From NCBI GenBank assembly GCA_945876435.1, contig CAMCOD010000002.1:55340-119339 (forward strand): a stretch of 64,000 bases of DNA, in the 5' to 3' direction. Every line of letters begins with the position of its first letter. Within the stretch, counting starts at the first letter, position 1. Below, piece after piece: positions 25,461-35,306 of this stretch. The position numbers and the translations under genes were made by a program. A model generated the notes under the pieces. That model searched no databases. It was not told the origin of the DNA and saw only the letters and a list, made by a program, of their open reading frames with translations. This stretch comes from an uncultured Clostridia bacterium (GTDB taxonomy: Bacteria > Bacillota > Clostridia > Oscillospirales > Ruminococcaceae).

Positions 25461-26842
25461 CAGCGCAGACCTCCTACTAGAATGTTTTTTACCCGCAGCG
25501 TGGGCTGACCGGCGTTAATATACAGCGCGCCGCTGTTGTTGTAGCAGTAGCCCTGCCCCAGCTTCAGATTGCTGCCGACCATATCCACCTGCTTCAGCAC
25601 CTGCCCACCGCTGCCGATCAAGGTAGCCCCGTACACCGGACGGGTCAGTTTTCCGTTTTCGATCAGCCAGGTTTCTGTTACATTAAAGTTAAAATCTCCA
25701 GTAGCCGGATTCACCGATCCGCCATTGATGTTGCCTACAAAAAGCCCACGCTCCGTATTGGCAATGATCTCCTCCCGACTGCTGTTTCCAGGAGCAATAA
25801 AGGTATTGGTCATACGGGCTTCCGGAGCAAACTTATAGCTCTGCCTCCGGGCGGAGCCGGTGGCCGCCATCCCCATTCGCCGGCCTTCCAGCCGGTCAAT
25901 CAGATAGCCTTTCAGTATTCCGTTTTCTATCAGAACATTGCGTTGGCCCGGATTGCCTTCATCGTCCATCGGCACCGATCCCCATTCGTCCGGCAAGGAA
26001 CCGTCATCAATAAGAGTCACCAAAGGAGAAGCCACCTGCTGCCCCAGCTTTCCGCTGAATTCCGAATTGCCTCTGGCAACCGAGCTGGCTTCCAGGCTGT
26101 GTCCGCAGGCCTCGTGAAACATGAGTCCGCCGAAACCATTGTCCACAACCACTGTCATCATACCGCTGGGACACTTTTCCGCATGAACTGCGGTTTTTGC
26201 CGCCTGTGCCGCGTGTTTGGCGCAGGCCTCAAGATCAATTTCATCGTAAAAATCCAATCCCCGCATTGCGCCGGGACCGATATAGCCGCTGCGGACATTG
26301 CCTCCATGCTGGGCATAAGCAGTGATCAGCATGCGAGTCTTGAGCTGACGGTCAGCGCCAAGAAAACCTTCGCTGTTGGCGATGAGAATGTGCCGGTCGG
26401 AGTCCAAATAGCGGACATTCATCTGCGAGATCTCGCTGTCAAAGTCCATTCCGGCATGAATGGCACGTTCCACCAGGCGAATTTTCTCTTTATAGCTTCG
26501 GGAAGAGAAGGAAAGATTCTCTTTTCCCCGGCCGTAATCCACCAGCTTTCTCAACGGAGCCGGCTGAACAGCGCCTCCTTTGCAGGCAGCGCAAAGTTCC
26601 TTGGTCAAGCGGAGCAAAGTTTCTTCCCTGCCGTCGTTGCTGTAGGCGTAGTAAGCGTTCAAGCCGGAAAAAACGCGGATACCCACACCGCTTTCTCTTC
26701 CGCAGGAGCTGCCATCCACGCCGCTGTTCCGGACATTGATGGTATTCCGCTGCGTTTCCTCACAGAAAACTTCCGCAAAGTCTACCCCGCCTGCACAGGC
26801 GCAGTCCAAAATTCGTTCCAGAGTTTTTGGAGAGAGGATCAT
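25460..26842 (-). CDS. tldD: TldD metalloprotease, catalytic subunit
   Basis: A 460-residue protein with the zinc site HEACGH at 243-248 (HExxxH), the mark of TldD. The C-terminal half has SGDFNFNVTETWLIENGKLT-like family sequence and GGQVLKQVDMVGSN. With TldE it makes a barrel that admits unstructured peptides. The start lies 12 bases after the oppF stop, with AGGGAGGG upstream, so it belongs to the oligopeptide importer operon. Coupling suggests that imported peptides are the substrate (inference). Confidence 0.93.
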   Translation of the reverse strand: MILSPKTLERILDCACAGGVDFAEVFCEETQRNTINVRNSGVDGSSCGRESGVGIRVFSGLNAYYAYSNDGREETLLRLTKELCAACKGGAVQPAPLRKLVDYGRGKENLSFSSRSYKEKIRLVERAIHAGMDFDSEISQMNVRYLDSDRHILIANSEGFLGADRQLKTRMLITAYAQHGGNVRSGYIGPGAMRGLDFYDEIDLEACAKHAAQAAKTAVHAEKCPSGMMTVVVDNGFGGLMFHEACGHSLEASSVARGNSEFSGKLGQQVASPLVTLIDDGSLPDEWGSVPMDDEGNPGQRNVLIENGILKGYLIDRLEGRRMGMAATGSARRQSYKFAPEARMTNTFIAPGNSSREEIIANTERGLFVGNINGGSVNPATGDFNFNVTETWLIENGKLTRPVYGATLIGSGGQVLKQVDMVGSNLKLGQGYCYNNSGALYINAGQPTLRVKNILVGGLR

Positions 26843-26854
26843 CGTTAACCCTCC

Positions 26855-27823
26855 CTATTTACCACACACATCACAGTGGTGGCAAGCAACAAAGTGATCC
26901 GGCTCCAGCTCAACCAGCTTGGGCATTTCCTGGCGGCAAATATCAGTAGCATACTTGCAGCGCGCCGCAAAACGGCAGCCGGCCGGTGGATTGATTGGGC
27001 TGGGAACCTCGCCCTGCAAACGCTCAATGGTCTTTTTCCCTTCACCATCAAAGTCCACCTCTGGGATCGCGGCCATCAACGCCTGGGTATACGGATGCTT
27101 CGGATGGCTGAAAATCTCCTTGCTGGATGCCATCTCCACCATGCTGCCCAGATACATAACGCCGACACGGTCAGAAATATGCTTTACCATGGACAGGTCA
27201 TGGGAAATAAACAGATATGTCAGGCCTCTTTCTCTCTGCAAACGGATCAGAAGGTTGACGATCTGTGCCTGAATGGACACATCCAGCGCAGAAATCGGCT
27301 CATCGCAGACAATAAAGTCCGGATCAACCGCCAAAGCGCGGGCAATACCCACACGCTGACGCTGACCGCCGGATAATTCATGTGCAAAGCGGCTTGCGAA
27401 CTGCTCGGTCAGACCAACAGCAGCCAGAAGCTCCGCAATACGCTGCTGTCTTTCCTTGCCGCTGAGTTTCACATGAACATCCATACCCTCCGCAATGATC
27501 TCTCCAATGGTCATACGAGGGTCCAGAGAGGAATAAGGGTCCTGAAAGACCATCTGGGCTCTGTGTTTAAACTGCATCAGCTCTTTTCCGTGCAGCTTGC
27601 TGATGTCTTTGCCGTCGAAAAGGATCTCACCGGAGGTCGCTTCATACAAGCGAAGCAGCGTACGGCCGCAGGTGGTTTTTCCGCAGCCGGATTCCCCTAC
27701 CAGACCCAGGGTTTCTCCTTTTCGGATCGCGATGTTAACGCCGTCAACCGCCTTCAAAGTGTGATGGCGGTCAACCTGGAAATACTTACACAAATTTTTG
27801 GCTTCTACCAGATATTCGCCCAT
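26855..27823 (-). CDS. oppF: Oligopeptide ABC importer, ATP-binding subunit OppF
   Basis: A 322-residue ATPase of the Opp/Dpp family. It has Walker [10 protein letters not shown], signature [15 protein letters not shown], Walker [13 protein letters not shown] and a C-terminal Cys-rich peptide-transporter tail ([14 protein letters not shown]), which binds Fe-S in some relatives. It pairs with OppD to power peptide uptake. MGEYLVEAK at 27823 is chosen, its ATG overlapping the oppD stop by one base after AGGAGGAAGAAA. Confidence 0.95.
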   Translation of the reverse strand: MGEYLVEAKNLCKYFQVDRHHTLKAVDGVNIAIRKGETLGLVGESGCGKTTCGRTLLRLYEATSGEILFDGKDISKLHGKELMQFKHRAQMVFQDPYSSLDPRMTIGEIIAEGMDVHVKLSGKERQQRIAELLAAVGLTEQFASRFAHELSGGQRQRVGIARALAVDPDFIVCDEPISALDVSIQAQIVNLLIRLQRERGLTYLFISHDLSMVKHISDRVGVMYLGSMVEMASSKEIFSHPKHPYTQALMAAIPEVDFDGEGKKTIERLQGEVPSPINPPAGCRFAARCKYATDICRQEMPKLVELEPDHFVACHHCDVCGK

Positions 27824-28854
27824 TATTTCTTCCTCCTGTCGTAAAAGGACTCGACCTTTGGCGCATCGGGGTGCTGCAGCCAACAGGACACCTTGTGGGT
27901 TCCAGTCAGTTCTGTCTCCATGGGATTCTGTTCCTTACAAATCTGCATGCAATACTCGCAGCGGGCGGCAAACGGACAGTGATTCAGCGGCAGCAGCAGA
28001 TCCGGAGGGGTGCCTTTCAGGGCATAAAGCTCCTGTTTATTCTCTTTTGCCAATGCAGGTACCGAACTAAGCAAAGCCCAGGTATAAGGGTGTTTGGCTT
28101 CTGTGAAAATTTCCTGCGTGGTACCGCGTTCCACGATTTGACCGGCATACATAACCTGCACCCGGTCGGCAAAATTGGCGATAACGCCCAGATCATGCGT
28201 AACCAGAATAATGGCTGTGTTCATTTCCTTTTTCAGGTTGGACAGCAAATCCAGAATCTGCGCCTGAATGGTAACATCCAGAGCAGTTGTTGGCTCGTCA
28301 GCAATCAGAATCGATGGCTCGCAGGCCAAAGCGATAGCGATCATCACCCTCTGCCGCATACCGCCGGACAACTGGTGGGGATAAGCATCCAGATTCTTCT
28401 CCGGATCCGGGATCTTCACCATTCTCAGCATATTGAGCGCTTCTTTTCGGGCTTCTTCCTTATTTAAATGGCGGTGAAGCATCAAACCCTCCATAATCTG
28501 TTTGCCTACCGTCATGGTTGGGTTCAGAGAAGTCATCGGGTCCTGGAAGATCATCGAAATTTCGTTGCCTCGCAGCGCCTGAAGGCGTTTTTTATCCATA
28601 TCCATGATCTCTTCCCCGTTATATTTCATGGAGGAGCAATCCTTGATCTCAACAAAAGGCGGATTCCACAGACGCATAATCGCCTTGGAGGTTGCTGTCT
28701 TGCCGCAGCCGGACTCTCCTACAAAGGCCAGCGTTTCGCCCCGGTTCACATGGAAGTTTACATTTCTGACCGCCTTAACTTCACCGGCATAAGTATGGAA
28801 GGAAACGCAGAGGTTTTCGACTTCTAAGATTTTTTCTTTGTTTTCCATAGTCAT
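27823..28854 (-). CDS. oppD: Oligopeptide ABC importer, ATP-binding subunit OppD
   Basis: A 343-residue ATPase with Walker [10 protein letters not shown], signature [15 protein letters not shown] and Walker [13 protein letters not shown], followed by the usual OppD tail with [14 protein letters not shown]. It partners OppF. Two ATGs, 28854 and 28848, are equally served by the GGAGGAAAGGAG site. It lies 15 bases after oppC. Confidence 0.95.
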   Translation of the reverse strand: MTMENKEKILEVENLCVSFHTYAGEVKAVRNVNFHVNRGETLAFVGESGCGKTATSKAIMRLWNPPFVEIKDCSSMKYNGEEIMDMDKKRLQALRGNEISMIFQDPMTSLNPTMTVGKQIMEGLMLHRHLNKEEARKEALNMLRMVKIPDPEKNLDAYPHQLSGGMRQRVMIAIALACEPSILIADEPTTALDVTIQAQILDLLSNLKKEMNTAIILVTHDLGVIANFADRVQVMYAGQIVERGTTQEIFTEAKHPYTWALLSSVPALAKENKQELYALKGTPPDLLLPLNHCPFAARCEYCMQICKEQNPMETELTGTHKVSCWLQHPDAPKVESFYDRRKK

Positions 28855-28869
28855 TCTCCTTTCCTCCCT

Positions 28870-29790
28870 TTACTTTCTTGCTTTCGGGTCAAGCGCATCC
28901 CGCAGGCCATCGCCGATCAGGGTGAAGCAGAGCATGGTCAGCGCAATCATCAGCACCGGGAAGAACAGCAGGTAAGGATAGAAGGTGAACTGAGACTGAG
29001 CCGCCGAAGCAAGGGCGCCCCAGGAAGTCCCAGGAGGCTGAATACCCAAACCCATATAACTCAGGAAAGCCTCAGAGAAAATATAACCCGGAATGCTAAA
29101 TGTAATATTAACGATAATAATACCCATAGTATTTGGAATGAAGTGGCGGGTAACGATCTTCCAGGGACTTACGCCTAAAAGCTGCGCCGCCAGCGTATAC
29201 TCTTCATTCTTGATCCGCAGCATTTCGGAACGCACAAAACGCGCTGTGCCGCACCAACCGGTGATGGTCATGGCCAAAAGCAGAGTACCAATGTTGGAAT
29301 CTTCCAGCACGACTGACATGAGAATGACTACGATCAGGTAAGGCACCGCAATCAGCACCTCAACAATGCGCATCATAATGTTGTCGACGATGCCGCCGAA
29401 GTAAGCGGCAATACCGCCGTAGATACAGCCGACAGTCATAGAAATCAGGGCGCCGGCAATACCGATGATAATGGATACCCTGCCGCCGATCCACACACGG
29501 GTGAACATATCCCGGCCCAATTTATCCGTGCCAAACCAGTGCGCGGCACAAGGACCTACATTTCTGGCTTCTTTGTCAATGGTTTCATACTCATAAGGGC
29601 TGAAAATCGGCGCGAAAATGCACATAAAAACCAGTAAAAGCAGAACAATGAGGGCAATAACAGCAATTTTATTCTGCTTGAAACGGCGCCATGCGTCCTT
29701 CCAGTAATTGATGGGAGGGCGGGCGATGATATCCGCGGAGTCAGGCTCTACGCCTACGATGGTAAATTTATCTTTTGGAATCGTCTGCAT
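28870..29790 (-). CDS. oppC: Oligopeptide ABC importer, permease OppC
   Basis: A 306-residue permease with an N-terminal cytoplasmic part, one helix and then five helices in the BPD_transp_1 fold. The coupling region for the ATPases is EYTLAAQLLGVSPWKIVTRH. The ending IGDGLRDALDPK is typical of OppC/DppC. It follows oppB by 12 bases. Confidence 0.95.
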   Translation of the reverse strand: MQTIPKDKFTIVGVEPDSADIIARPPINYWKDAWRRFKQNKIAVIALIVLLLLVFMCIFAPIFSPYEYETIDKEARNVGPCAAHWFGTDKLGRDMFTRVWIGGRVSIIIGIAGALISMTVGCIYGGIAAYFGGIVDNIMMRIVEVLIAVPYLIVVILMSVVLEDSNIGTLLLAMTITGWCGTARFVRSEMLRIKNEEYTLAAQLLGVSPWKIVTRHFIPNTMGIIIVNITFSIPGYIFSEAFLSYMGLGIQPPGTSWGALASAAQSQFTFYPYLLFFPVLMIALTMLCFTLIGDGLRDALDPKARK

Positions 29791-29802
29791 ATTTGTCCCT
29801 CC

Positions 29803-30732
29803 TTATTTCTTGCCGCTTACTCTGATTCGTGGGTCGATCAGGGTATATACAATATCCAAAACCAACTGCATGACAATAAACAGTACAGCATAAAATACGG
29901 TAGTGCCCAGAACCATAGTATAGTCGTTATTGTTGATGGAACTAATGTAGTAGAAACCGATACCGGGAATAGCGAACATTCGCTCGGTGACGAAAGCACC
30001 GGTAAATACACCAACAACGCTGCCTGCAAAGATCGTAACAGAAGGCATCAGAGAGTTGCGGAGCACATGACGGGTGATAACCTGGAAATCCGACAGGCCT
30101 TTGGCTTTCGCGGTCAGCACATAGTCCTGATCCAGTGTATCCAGCATGGATGCTTTTACATAACGGGCATAAGTAGCGACGGAACCGAAGGCGGATACAG
30201 CGATAGGCAGGATCATATGTTTTAACTCGCCCCATCCGGATGGCGGCAGCCAGCCCAATTTTACACCAAAGACCCACTGCGCCAGGGAAATCAGCACAAA
30301 GACCGGCAGCGTGGTGCCTAAAATCGCGATAAACATAACAATATAGTCCGGCCAGCGGTTTTTATTCAATGCGGCCACAATGCCCAGAATCACACCGGTC
30401 AGCGTACCAAGCACCAAAGCGATACCACCGTACAAACCGGAAATTGGTGAGGTCTCCGCAATGGTCTTCATTACCGGACGGCCGGCATAACGGATGCTTT
30501 CCCCCAGATCCCCGTGGAAAAGTCCCTTCATATAAATCAAGTACTGCTCAAACAAAGGCTTATCCAGACCGTACTTGGCATAAAAGGCCTGTTTGGTTTC
30601 CTCCGGCAAGGCTCTTGCCATGCCGGCCAGAGGATCACCAGGAATACTGCGCATCAGGAAAAAAGTTATGGTAACAACAGCGATCAACGTAAGAAACGCA
30701 AAAAAGGTTCGCTTGATGATGTATTTTCCCAT
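29803..30732 (-). CDS. oppB: Oligopeptide ABC importer, permease OppB
   Basis: A 309-residue permease with OppB/DppB features: FFLMRSIPGDPLAGMA near the N-terminus, the coupling motif DYVLTAKAKGLSDFQVITRH and a C-terminal YTLIDPRIRVSGK. MGKYIIKR at 30732 is the start, with AGAAAGGAG upstream. An intrinsic hairpin lies between oppA and this gene. Confidence 0.95.
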   Translation of the reverse strand: MGKYIIKRTFFAFLTLIAVVTITFFLMRSIPGDPLAGMARALPEETKQAFYAKYGLDKPLFEQYLIYMKGLFHGDLGESIRYAGRPVMKTIAETSPISGLYGGIALVLGTLTGVILGIVAALNKNRWPDYIVMFIAILGTTLPVFVLISLAQWVFGVKLGWLPPSGWGELKHMILPIAVSAFGSVATYARYVKASMLDTLDQDYVLTAKAKGLSDFQVITRHVLRNSLMPSVTIFAGSVVGVFTGAFVTERMFAIPGIGFYYISSINNNDYTMVLGTTVFYAVLFIVMQLVLDIVYTLIDPRIRVSGKK

Positions 30733-30768
30733 GAAAGGCGCTCCTTTCTGAATCAATCGTAATATCCA

Positions 30769-30801
30769 AGAAGGGCGCAGGCTGAGCTGCGCCCTTCTTT
30801 A
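30769..30801 (-). terminator. Hairpin between oppA and oppB, partial terminator
   Basis: AAGAAGGGCGCAG and CTGCGCCCTTCTT form a perfect 13-bp stem. On the minus strand the tail is GGATATT, so the T-run is poor and read-through into oppB is expected. Such elements keep binding-protein output above permease output. Confidence 0.7.
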
Positions 30802-30820
30802 TTTGGAAATAGGAGGAATA

Positions 30821-32533
30821 TTAGCGGCCGCCGGTGCTCATGCCTTTATAACCAGTGTTGGTGAAAGCAAGATAGGAGTAGCCGGTTACATAGTTTTTAT
30901 AGAAGCTGTTGCTGGTTGGGAACATCATTGGGTTCACAACACATTCATCTTTCAGCAGGATGTCTTCGGCTGCTTTGTACAGCTCCAGACGTTTTGCTTC
31001 ATCCAGTGTGGACTGAGCTTCTGTAACCAGTTTGTCAAATTCAGCGTTGGACCAGCCGGTCTCGATGGCGTCGTTGGTGGACATGAACAGGGACAGAACA
31101 TCATATGGATCATTGTAGTATGCGCTCCAGGCCATGTAACCGATCTGGTAGTTGCCGTTCTGTACGTTGTCGTAGAAAATACCCCAGTCATTGAAGTCGA
31201 TCTTCAGGTTAACGCCCAGTTCCGCATTGTAAACCTGCTGCAGATATTCGCCGTAGGTACGGAACCATTCACTGGTGCCTGCCAGAGAGAAGGTGACATC
31301 CAAAGTCGAAGGATCGGAGCCAAGATTCAGTTCCTCCATACCTTTCAGCAGATAATCTTTTGGTGTCATGTTTTCCGCATTCATTGCGTCGTACATTTCC
31401 TGAATTGCATCGCCTGCATATTCACGATAGTTGGTGGAGCCAACTGCCATAGCCGGCGTTACCCAACCGGTAGCTGCCACGTTTTTGCCGCCGAAGCACA
31501 TTTCGTTGACATCTTCACGGTCGATGGCCAGCGTGAAGGCTTTGCGGATGTTCGCGTTGGAGAACAGCTCGTCCTGCGCGTTATAGAAGGAATAGTAAAC
31601 AGCTGCGGTAGCGAACTGTACATAAGTTGTATCATCGCGGGAGGAGAATTTCTCGACCCATTCCGATTCAGAGGTACCTACATAGTCCAGATCGCCGGCT
31701 TCAAACATGGTGTAAGCCGTATTGCCGTCCTGGAGAATGGTCAGATTTACGGTTTCGATCTGAACATTGTCCGCGTTCCAGTAGTTTGGATTCTTTTTCA
31801 GAACAATAGAGCTGTTGTGTACCCAGGATTCCAGGGTGTATGGACCATTGGCCATGGTATATTCCTGCTCGGAACCGTACTGATCGCCGTACTGTTCAAC
31901 AATATCCTGACGCTGTGGATAGTAGATGGTGCCGGAGCACATTTCCAGGAAGGAAGGTACTGGGTAAGCCAAGGTGATCTCCAGTGTTTTCTCGTCAAGT
32001 GCTTTTACACCCAGAGAGGAAACGTCAGCACCGTCACGAACTTCGTTGTAGCCAACCAGCGGAACCAGGAAGTATTCATTTGGACAACCGGTGGCCGGAT
32101 CTGCGCTTCTCTGCAAAGAGTAAACGTAATCCTGCGCGCTTACTTCCTGACCGTCCTGCCATTTGTTGTTGCCCAGATGGAAGGTCCAAACCGTACCGTC
32201 TTCGTTGGATTCCCAAGTCTGCGCATCACCGGGAGCGATCACATACTCGCCGTCTTTCTCTTCCAGGCGAACCAGACCTTCCATGATCTGGTTGGTCACG
32301 GTGCTGGAGTAGGAGTCAGAAACACGGGAAATGTCCATAGAAGTTGGGTCCGCACTCAGGTAAGTATTATAATACTGAGGACCGGATGAAGTACTCTCGC
32401 TTGGAGTGGTTGTATTTTCTGTGCTTGGATTGGTGCTTTCCGGCGCTTTGTTTTCTTCATTTGTTTTGCCGCTGCAGGCAGCCATAGAAGCCAGCATCAT
32501 CGCAGCCAGAAATACGCTGAGAAACTTTTTCAT
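30821..32533 (-). CDS. oppA: Oligopeptide-binding lipoprotein OppA
   Basis: A 570-residue family 5 extracellular solute-binding protein. The lipobox is LASMAAC, followed by a Ser/Thr/Glu-rich linker. The mature domain opens YYNTYLSADPTSMDI and contains VWTFHLGNNKWQDGQEVSAQDYVYSL, the family signature, shown here as separate blocks VWTFHLGNNKWQDG and SAQDYVYSL. It captures peptides for OppBCDF. The ATG at 32533 follows AAAAGGAG. It is the first gene of a long unit that continues to tldD, tldE and the transglutaminase lipoprotein. Confidence 0.95.
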   Translation of the reverse strand: MKKFLSVFLAAMMLASMAACSGKTNEENKAPESTNPSTENTTTPSESTSSGPQYYNTYLSADPTSMDISRVSDSYSSTVTNQIMEGLVRLEEKDGEYVIAPGDAQTWESNEDGTVWTFHLGNNKWQDGQEVSAQDYVYSLQRSADPATGCPNEYFLVPLVGYNEVRDGADVSSLGVKALDEKTLEITLAYPVPSFLEMCSGTIYYPQRQDIVEQYGDQYGSEQEYTMANGPYTLESWVHNSSIVLKKNPNYWNADNVQIETVNLTILQDGNTAYTMFEAGDLDYVGTSESEWVEKFSSRDDTTYVQFATAAVYYSFYNAQDELFSNANIRKAFTLAIDREDVNEMCFGGKNVAATGWVTPAMAVGSTNYREYAGDAIQEMYDAMNAENMTPKDYLLKGMEELNLGSDPSTLDVTFSLAGTSEWFRTYGEYLQQVYNAELGVNLKIDFNDWGIFYDNVQNGNYQIGYMAWSAYYNDPYDVLSLFMSTNDAIETGWSNAEFDKLVTEAQSTLDEAKRLELYKAAEDILLKDECVVNPMMFPTSNSFYKNYVTGYSYLAFTNTGYKGMSTGGR

Positions 32534-32610
32534 GGTCAAATCTCCTTTTGGTTTAAATTTAGAGCGGATACAGCAAAATAGAGCAAATTTCACGCTCTTA
32601 CTTCGCCAAA

Positions 32611-32639
32611 AGTATAGCATTTACCATAAAGTATTGCAA
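32611..32639 (-). promoter_or_regulatory. Promoter of the opp-tldDE operon
   Basis: On the minus strand TTGCAA (32634-32639) and TATACT (32611-32616) are 17 bases apart, with a leader of about 75 bases before oppA. Confidence 0.75.
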
Positions 32640-32764
32640 GTTTTTTCCCTTAATTTGTGAACAATTTTCTGTTTCTATCAATTTTTACTCTAAAAAGCAG
32701 CACTTTGCATAATTTTTAACAGAGTTATCTTTTGTCCGGCTTGATCGGCAGTCCTGTTGGAATA

Positions 32765-32793
32765 AAAAAAGCCTCCACAAGGAGGCTTTTTTT
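32765..32793 (-). terminator. Terminator after the RpiR regulator
   Basis: AAAAAAAGCCTCC, four bases and GGAGGCTTTTTTT form a short GC stem with A/T runs on both sides, so it can stop transcription from either direction. Confidence 0.85.
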
Positions 32794-32812
32794 ATTCCAT
32801 CTTTTCTCAAAA

Positions 32813-33679
32813 TTACAGATTCATATCACTATAGCGATTGCAGGGGTCTGCAAAGGTTCTATCCTTTTGCTCCGGACTCAAACGCAGGTTCATAGCCGTC
32901 GCCAAAAGATTGATCAGCTCCATGGGCATACTGATATTATTGAGGAACACCCGGTTCTGGGTAGGGCAGAACAGATTAAAATCACTGAATTCACAAATGG
33001 GAGAACGCTCATTATCGGTAATGGCCAAAACCTTGGCGCCCTGCTTCTGAGCGGTTTCCGCCACCTTCACCGTTGTCAGATAGTAGTCCGGAAAAGCAAC
33101 TACGATCACCAAAGTCTTTTCATCCAGAAGCGGCAAAACCCCATACACATCGTCATAAAGCTCCGTATTGACCGCAACTGTTCCTTTCCCAATGGAAGAA
33201 AACAGAGACGCTGCATAGTGACAGATGCAGGTGGATACGCCACGTCCAAACAAAAGAATTTTATCCGCGGCCAAAATCAGATCCGCAGTATGAAAAATTG
33301 TTGTGGGATCCAACTGTTCCAAATAGGCCACAGCGATCTTTGCCTCCTCCTGGCAGATCTCCCGCAGCAACCGTCCGTCATCATCCCGCTCCGACTGGGA
33401 CACCGCTGAAATCTGGTTTCCAGAGTTTTGGGAACGGAACTGCTCCAGCTGCATGGCAGCATATTTCCGGAACTCATACTTCATATTGCTGAAACTGGAA
33501 AATCCCAGGAGCGTGCAGGTCTTTAAAATGGTCATCTCTGTGATATCCGTATCCCGGCTCATTTCCTTCAGCGTAACATAGGACATCCGCTCTGGGTCTT
33601 CCAGCATATAATTTGCCACTTCCCGCTGCTTTCTAGTAAGAAAGGGAAGCTTTTCTTCAATCTGCTCAATTACTGTCAT
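32813..33679 (-). CDS. MurR/RpiR family transcriptional regulator
   Basis: A 288-residue regulator with an N-terminal HTH (about 1-75; LTRKQREVANYMLEDPERM and DTDITEMTILKTCTLLGF) and a C-terminal SIS sugar-phosphate-binding domain (ILLFGRGVSTCICHYAASLF). Members sense sugar phosphates and control sugar or cell-wall catabolism. No sugar genes lie beside it, so its target is unclear; opp upstream promoter region is adjacent but on the far side of a terminator. The start at 33679 follows AAGGAGCC. Confidence 0.88.
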   Translation of the reverse strand: MTVIEQIEEKLPFLTRKQREVANYMLEDPERMSYVTLKEMSRDTDITEMTILKTCTLLGFSSFSNMKYEFRKYAAMQLEQFRSQNSGNQISAVSQSERDDDGRLLREICQEEAKIAVAYLEQLDPTTIFHTADLILAADKILLFGRGVSTCICHYAASLFSSIGKGTVAVNTELYDDVYGVLPLLDEKTLVIVVAFPDYYLTTVKVAETAQKQGAKVLAITDNERSPICEFSDFNLFCPTQNRVFLNNISMPMELINLLATAMNLRLSPEQKDRTFADPCNRYSDMNL

Positions 33680-33808
33680 TGGGAGGCTCCTTGAAAAGTT
33701 AATGGGATAATTATAACACCTGCCTCTTTGTTTGACAAGCAAAATGCCATTTTTGCCGATAAATCCAACCCTTTTGTCCGCCGTCTGCTCTTGGTTTTAT
33801 GGATATCT

Positions 33809-35284
33809 TTACAAAATAATGCAAATCAGCCCGTTGCAGCCGTCGTTGATAATGCGCTCGATGGTTTCCTGCAGGCGCATCCGGGCATCGGAAGGCATCC
33901 GGTACAGCTTGTTATGCATCCCTTCGTTGACCAGTTCGTGGAGAGATTTGCCGAAAATATTGGAATCCCAGATTTTCACCGGATCCTCCTCAAATTCGTT
34001 AAGCAGATATTTTACCAGCTCCTCCGACTGCTTCTCGCTGCCCACGATTGGCGACACTTCTGTGGTAATATCGGCCCGCATCATGTGGATTGAAGGCGCT
34101 GAAGCCCGCAGGCGGACACCGTAACGGCCGCCCTGCTTGACGATTTCCGGCTCCTCCAGCCGCAGCTCCTCCAGAGCAGGCATTACAATGCCGTAACCGG
34201 TCGCCTGCACCTCCTCCATAGCACCTTTGATTTTCTCATATTCCCGGCGAATGTGGGCCAGTTCCGCCATACAGGGCATCAGCTGCTCCTCGCTTTCGAT
34301 CTGCAGGCCGGTGGTTTCACCCAGCACCTGATAAAACAGCATAGGTTCCATTTGAACGACTGCTTTTACACTTCCCCTGCCTAAATCAATACCATCCACA
34401 TCCACATGCCGGATCTGCGGACAGTCCTCCAGCCGTTTCAGCTGCTCTTTCACATGGCTCAAGCGACGGATCGGCCGGCAAACCTCCATAAGACACTGAA
34501 AAATCGCCTGTTTCAGCCAATGATTTTTCTCCAGGGCGACGATCCAGCGGGGAAGATCAACACAGATCTCTTTAATAGGAAATTCTTTCAGCACCTGAGA
34601 CAGGATCTCCCGAATGCTGCTTTCGCTCAGGTCCAGACAGTTCACTGCCATAACCGGCACACCATATTTCTCCTGCAAACGCTCCGCCAGCTCCTGAGAA
34701 GCGCGGCTGTCCGGCTCTGCGCAGTTCAGCAGCACCGTAAAGGGTTTGTCGATCTGCTTCAGTTCCTCAATGACCCGCTCCTCCGCCTCCTCGTATTCCT
34801 CCCGGGGAATGTCGCTGATGCTACCGTCCGTGGTGATAACCAGCCCGATGGTGGAATGTTCATTGATGACCTTCTGCGTCCCGATCTCCGCCGCCATATT
34901 AAAGGGGATCGCATCTTCAAACCATGGCGTGCGCACCATTCTGGGCTGCTCGTTTTCCACATAGCCCAGTGAACTTGGTACAATATAGCCCACACAGTCG
35001 ATCATACGGACGTTCATCTGCACCCCGCCGTCCATCTCCACCTTTACGGCATCCTCCGGGATGAATTTCGGTTCCGTGGTCATAATGGTTTTTCCCGCTG
35101 CCGACTGGGGCAGTTCGTCAATGGCTCTGTCCCGCCGGAAATCATTATCCATATGAGGGATAACGATGGTTTCCATAAAGCGCTTGATAAAACTGGATTT
35201 GCCGGTACGAACCGGCCCCACCACTCCGATGTAAATATCCCCATCGGTACGCTCCACAATGTTCTGATAAATATTCGCCTCCAT
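33809..35284 (-). CDS. spoIVA: Stage IV sporulation protein A, coat morphogenetic ATPase
   Basis: SpoIVA polymerises on the forespore surface using ATP and forms the basement layer of the spore coat. The 491-residue length is the normal one. The Walker A motif GPVRTGKSS lies at 23-31, and the family opening is NIVERTDGDIYIGVVGPV. The C-terminus ends NGLICIIL; a hydrophobic end is typical and helps membrane association. GAAGGAGAG precedes the ATG. It follows sipL by 22 bases, so both are expected from the sigma-E-like promoter at 36887-36916. Confidence 0.97.
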   Translation of the reverse strand: MEANIYQNIVERTDGDIYIGVVGPVRTGKSSFIKRFMETIVIPHMDNDFRRDRAIDELPQSAAGKTIMTTEPKFIPEDAVKVEMDGGVQMNVRMIDCVGYIVPSSLGYVENEQPRMVRTPWFEDAIPFNMAAEIGTQKVINEHSTIGLVITTDGSISDIPREEYEEAEERVIEELKQIDKPFTVLLNCAEPDSRASQELAERLQEKYGVPVMAVNCLDLSESSIREILSQVLKEFPIKEICVDLPRWIVALEKNHWLKQAIFQCLMEVCRPIRRLSHVKEQLKRLEDCPQIRHVDVDGIDLGRGSVKAVVQMEPMLFYQVLGETTGLQIESEEQLMPCMAELAHIRREYEKIKGAMEEVQATGYGIVMPALEELRLEEPEIVKQGGRYGVRLRASAPSIHMMRADITTEVSPIVGSEKQSEELVKYLLNEFEEDPVKIWDSNIFGKSLHELVNEGMHNKLYRMPSDARMRLQETIERIINDGCNGLICIIL

Positions 35285-35306
35285 AGTGACTCTCCTTCCA
35301 TTCAGA

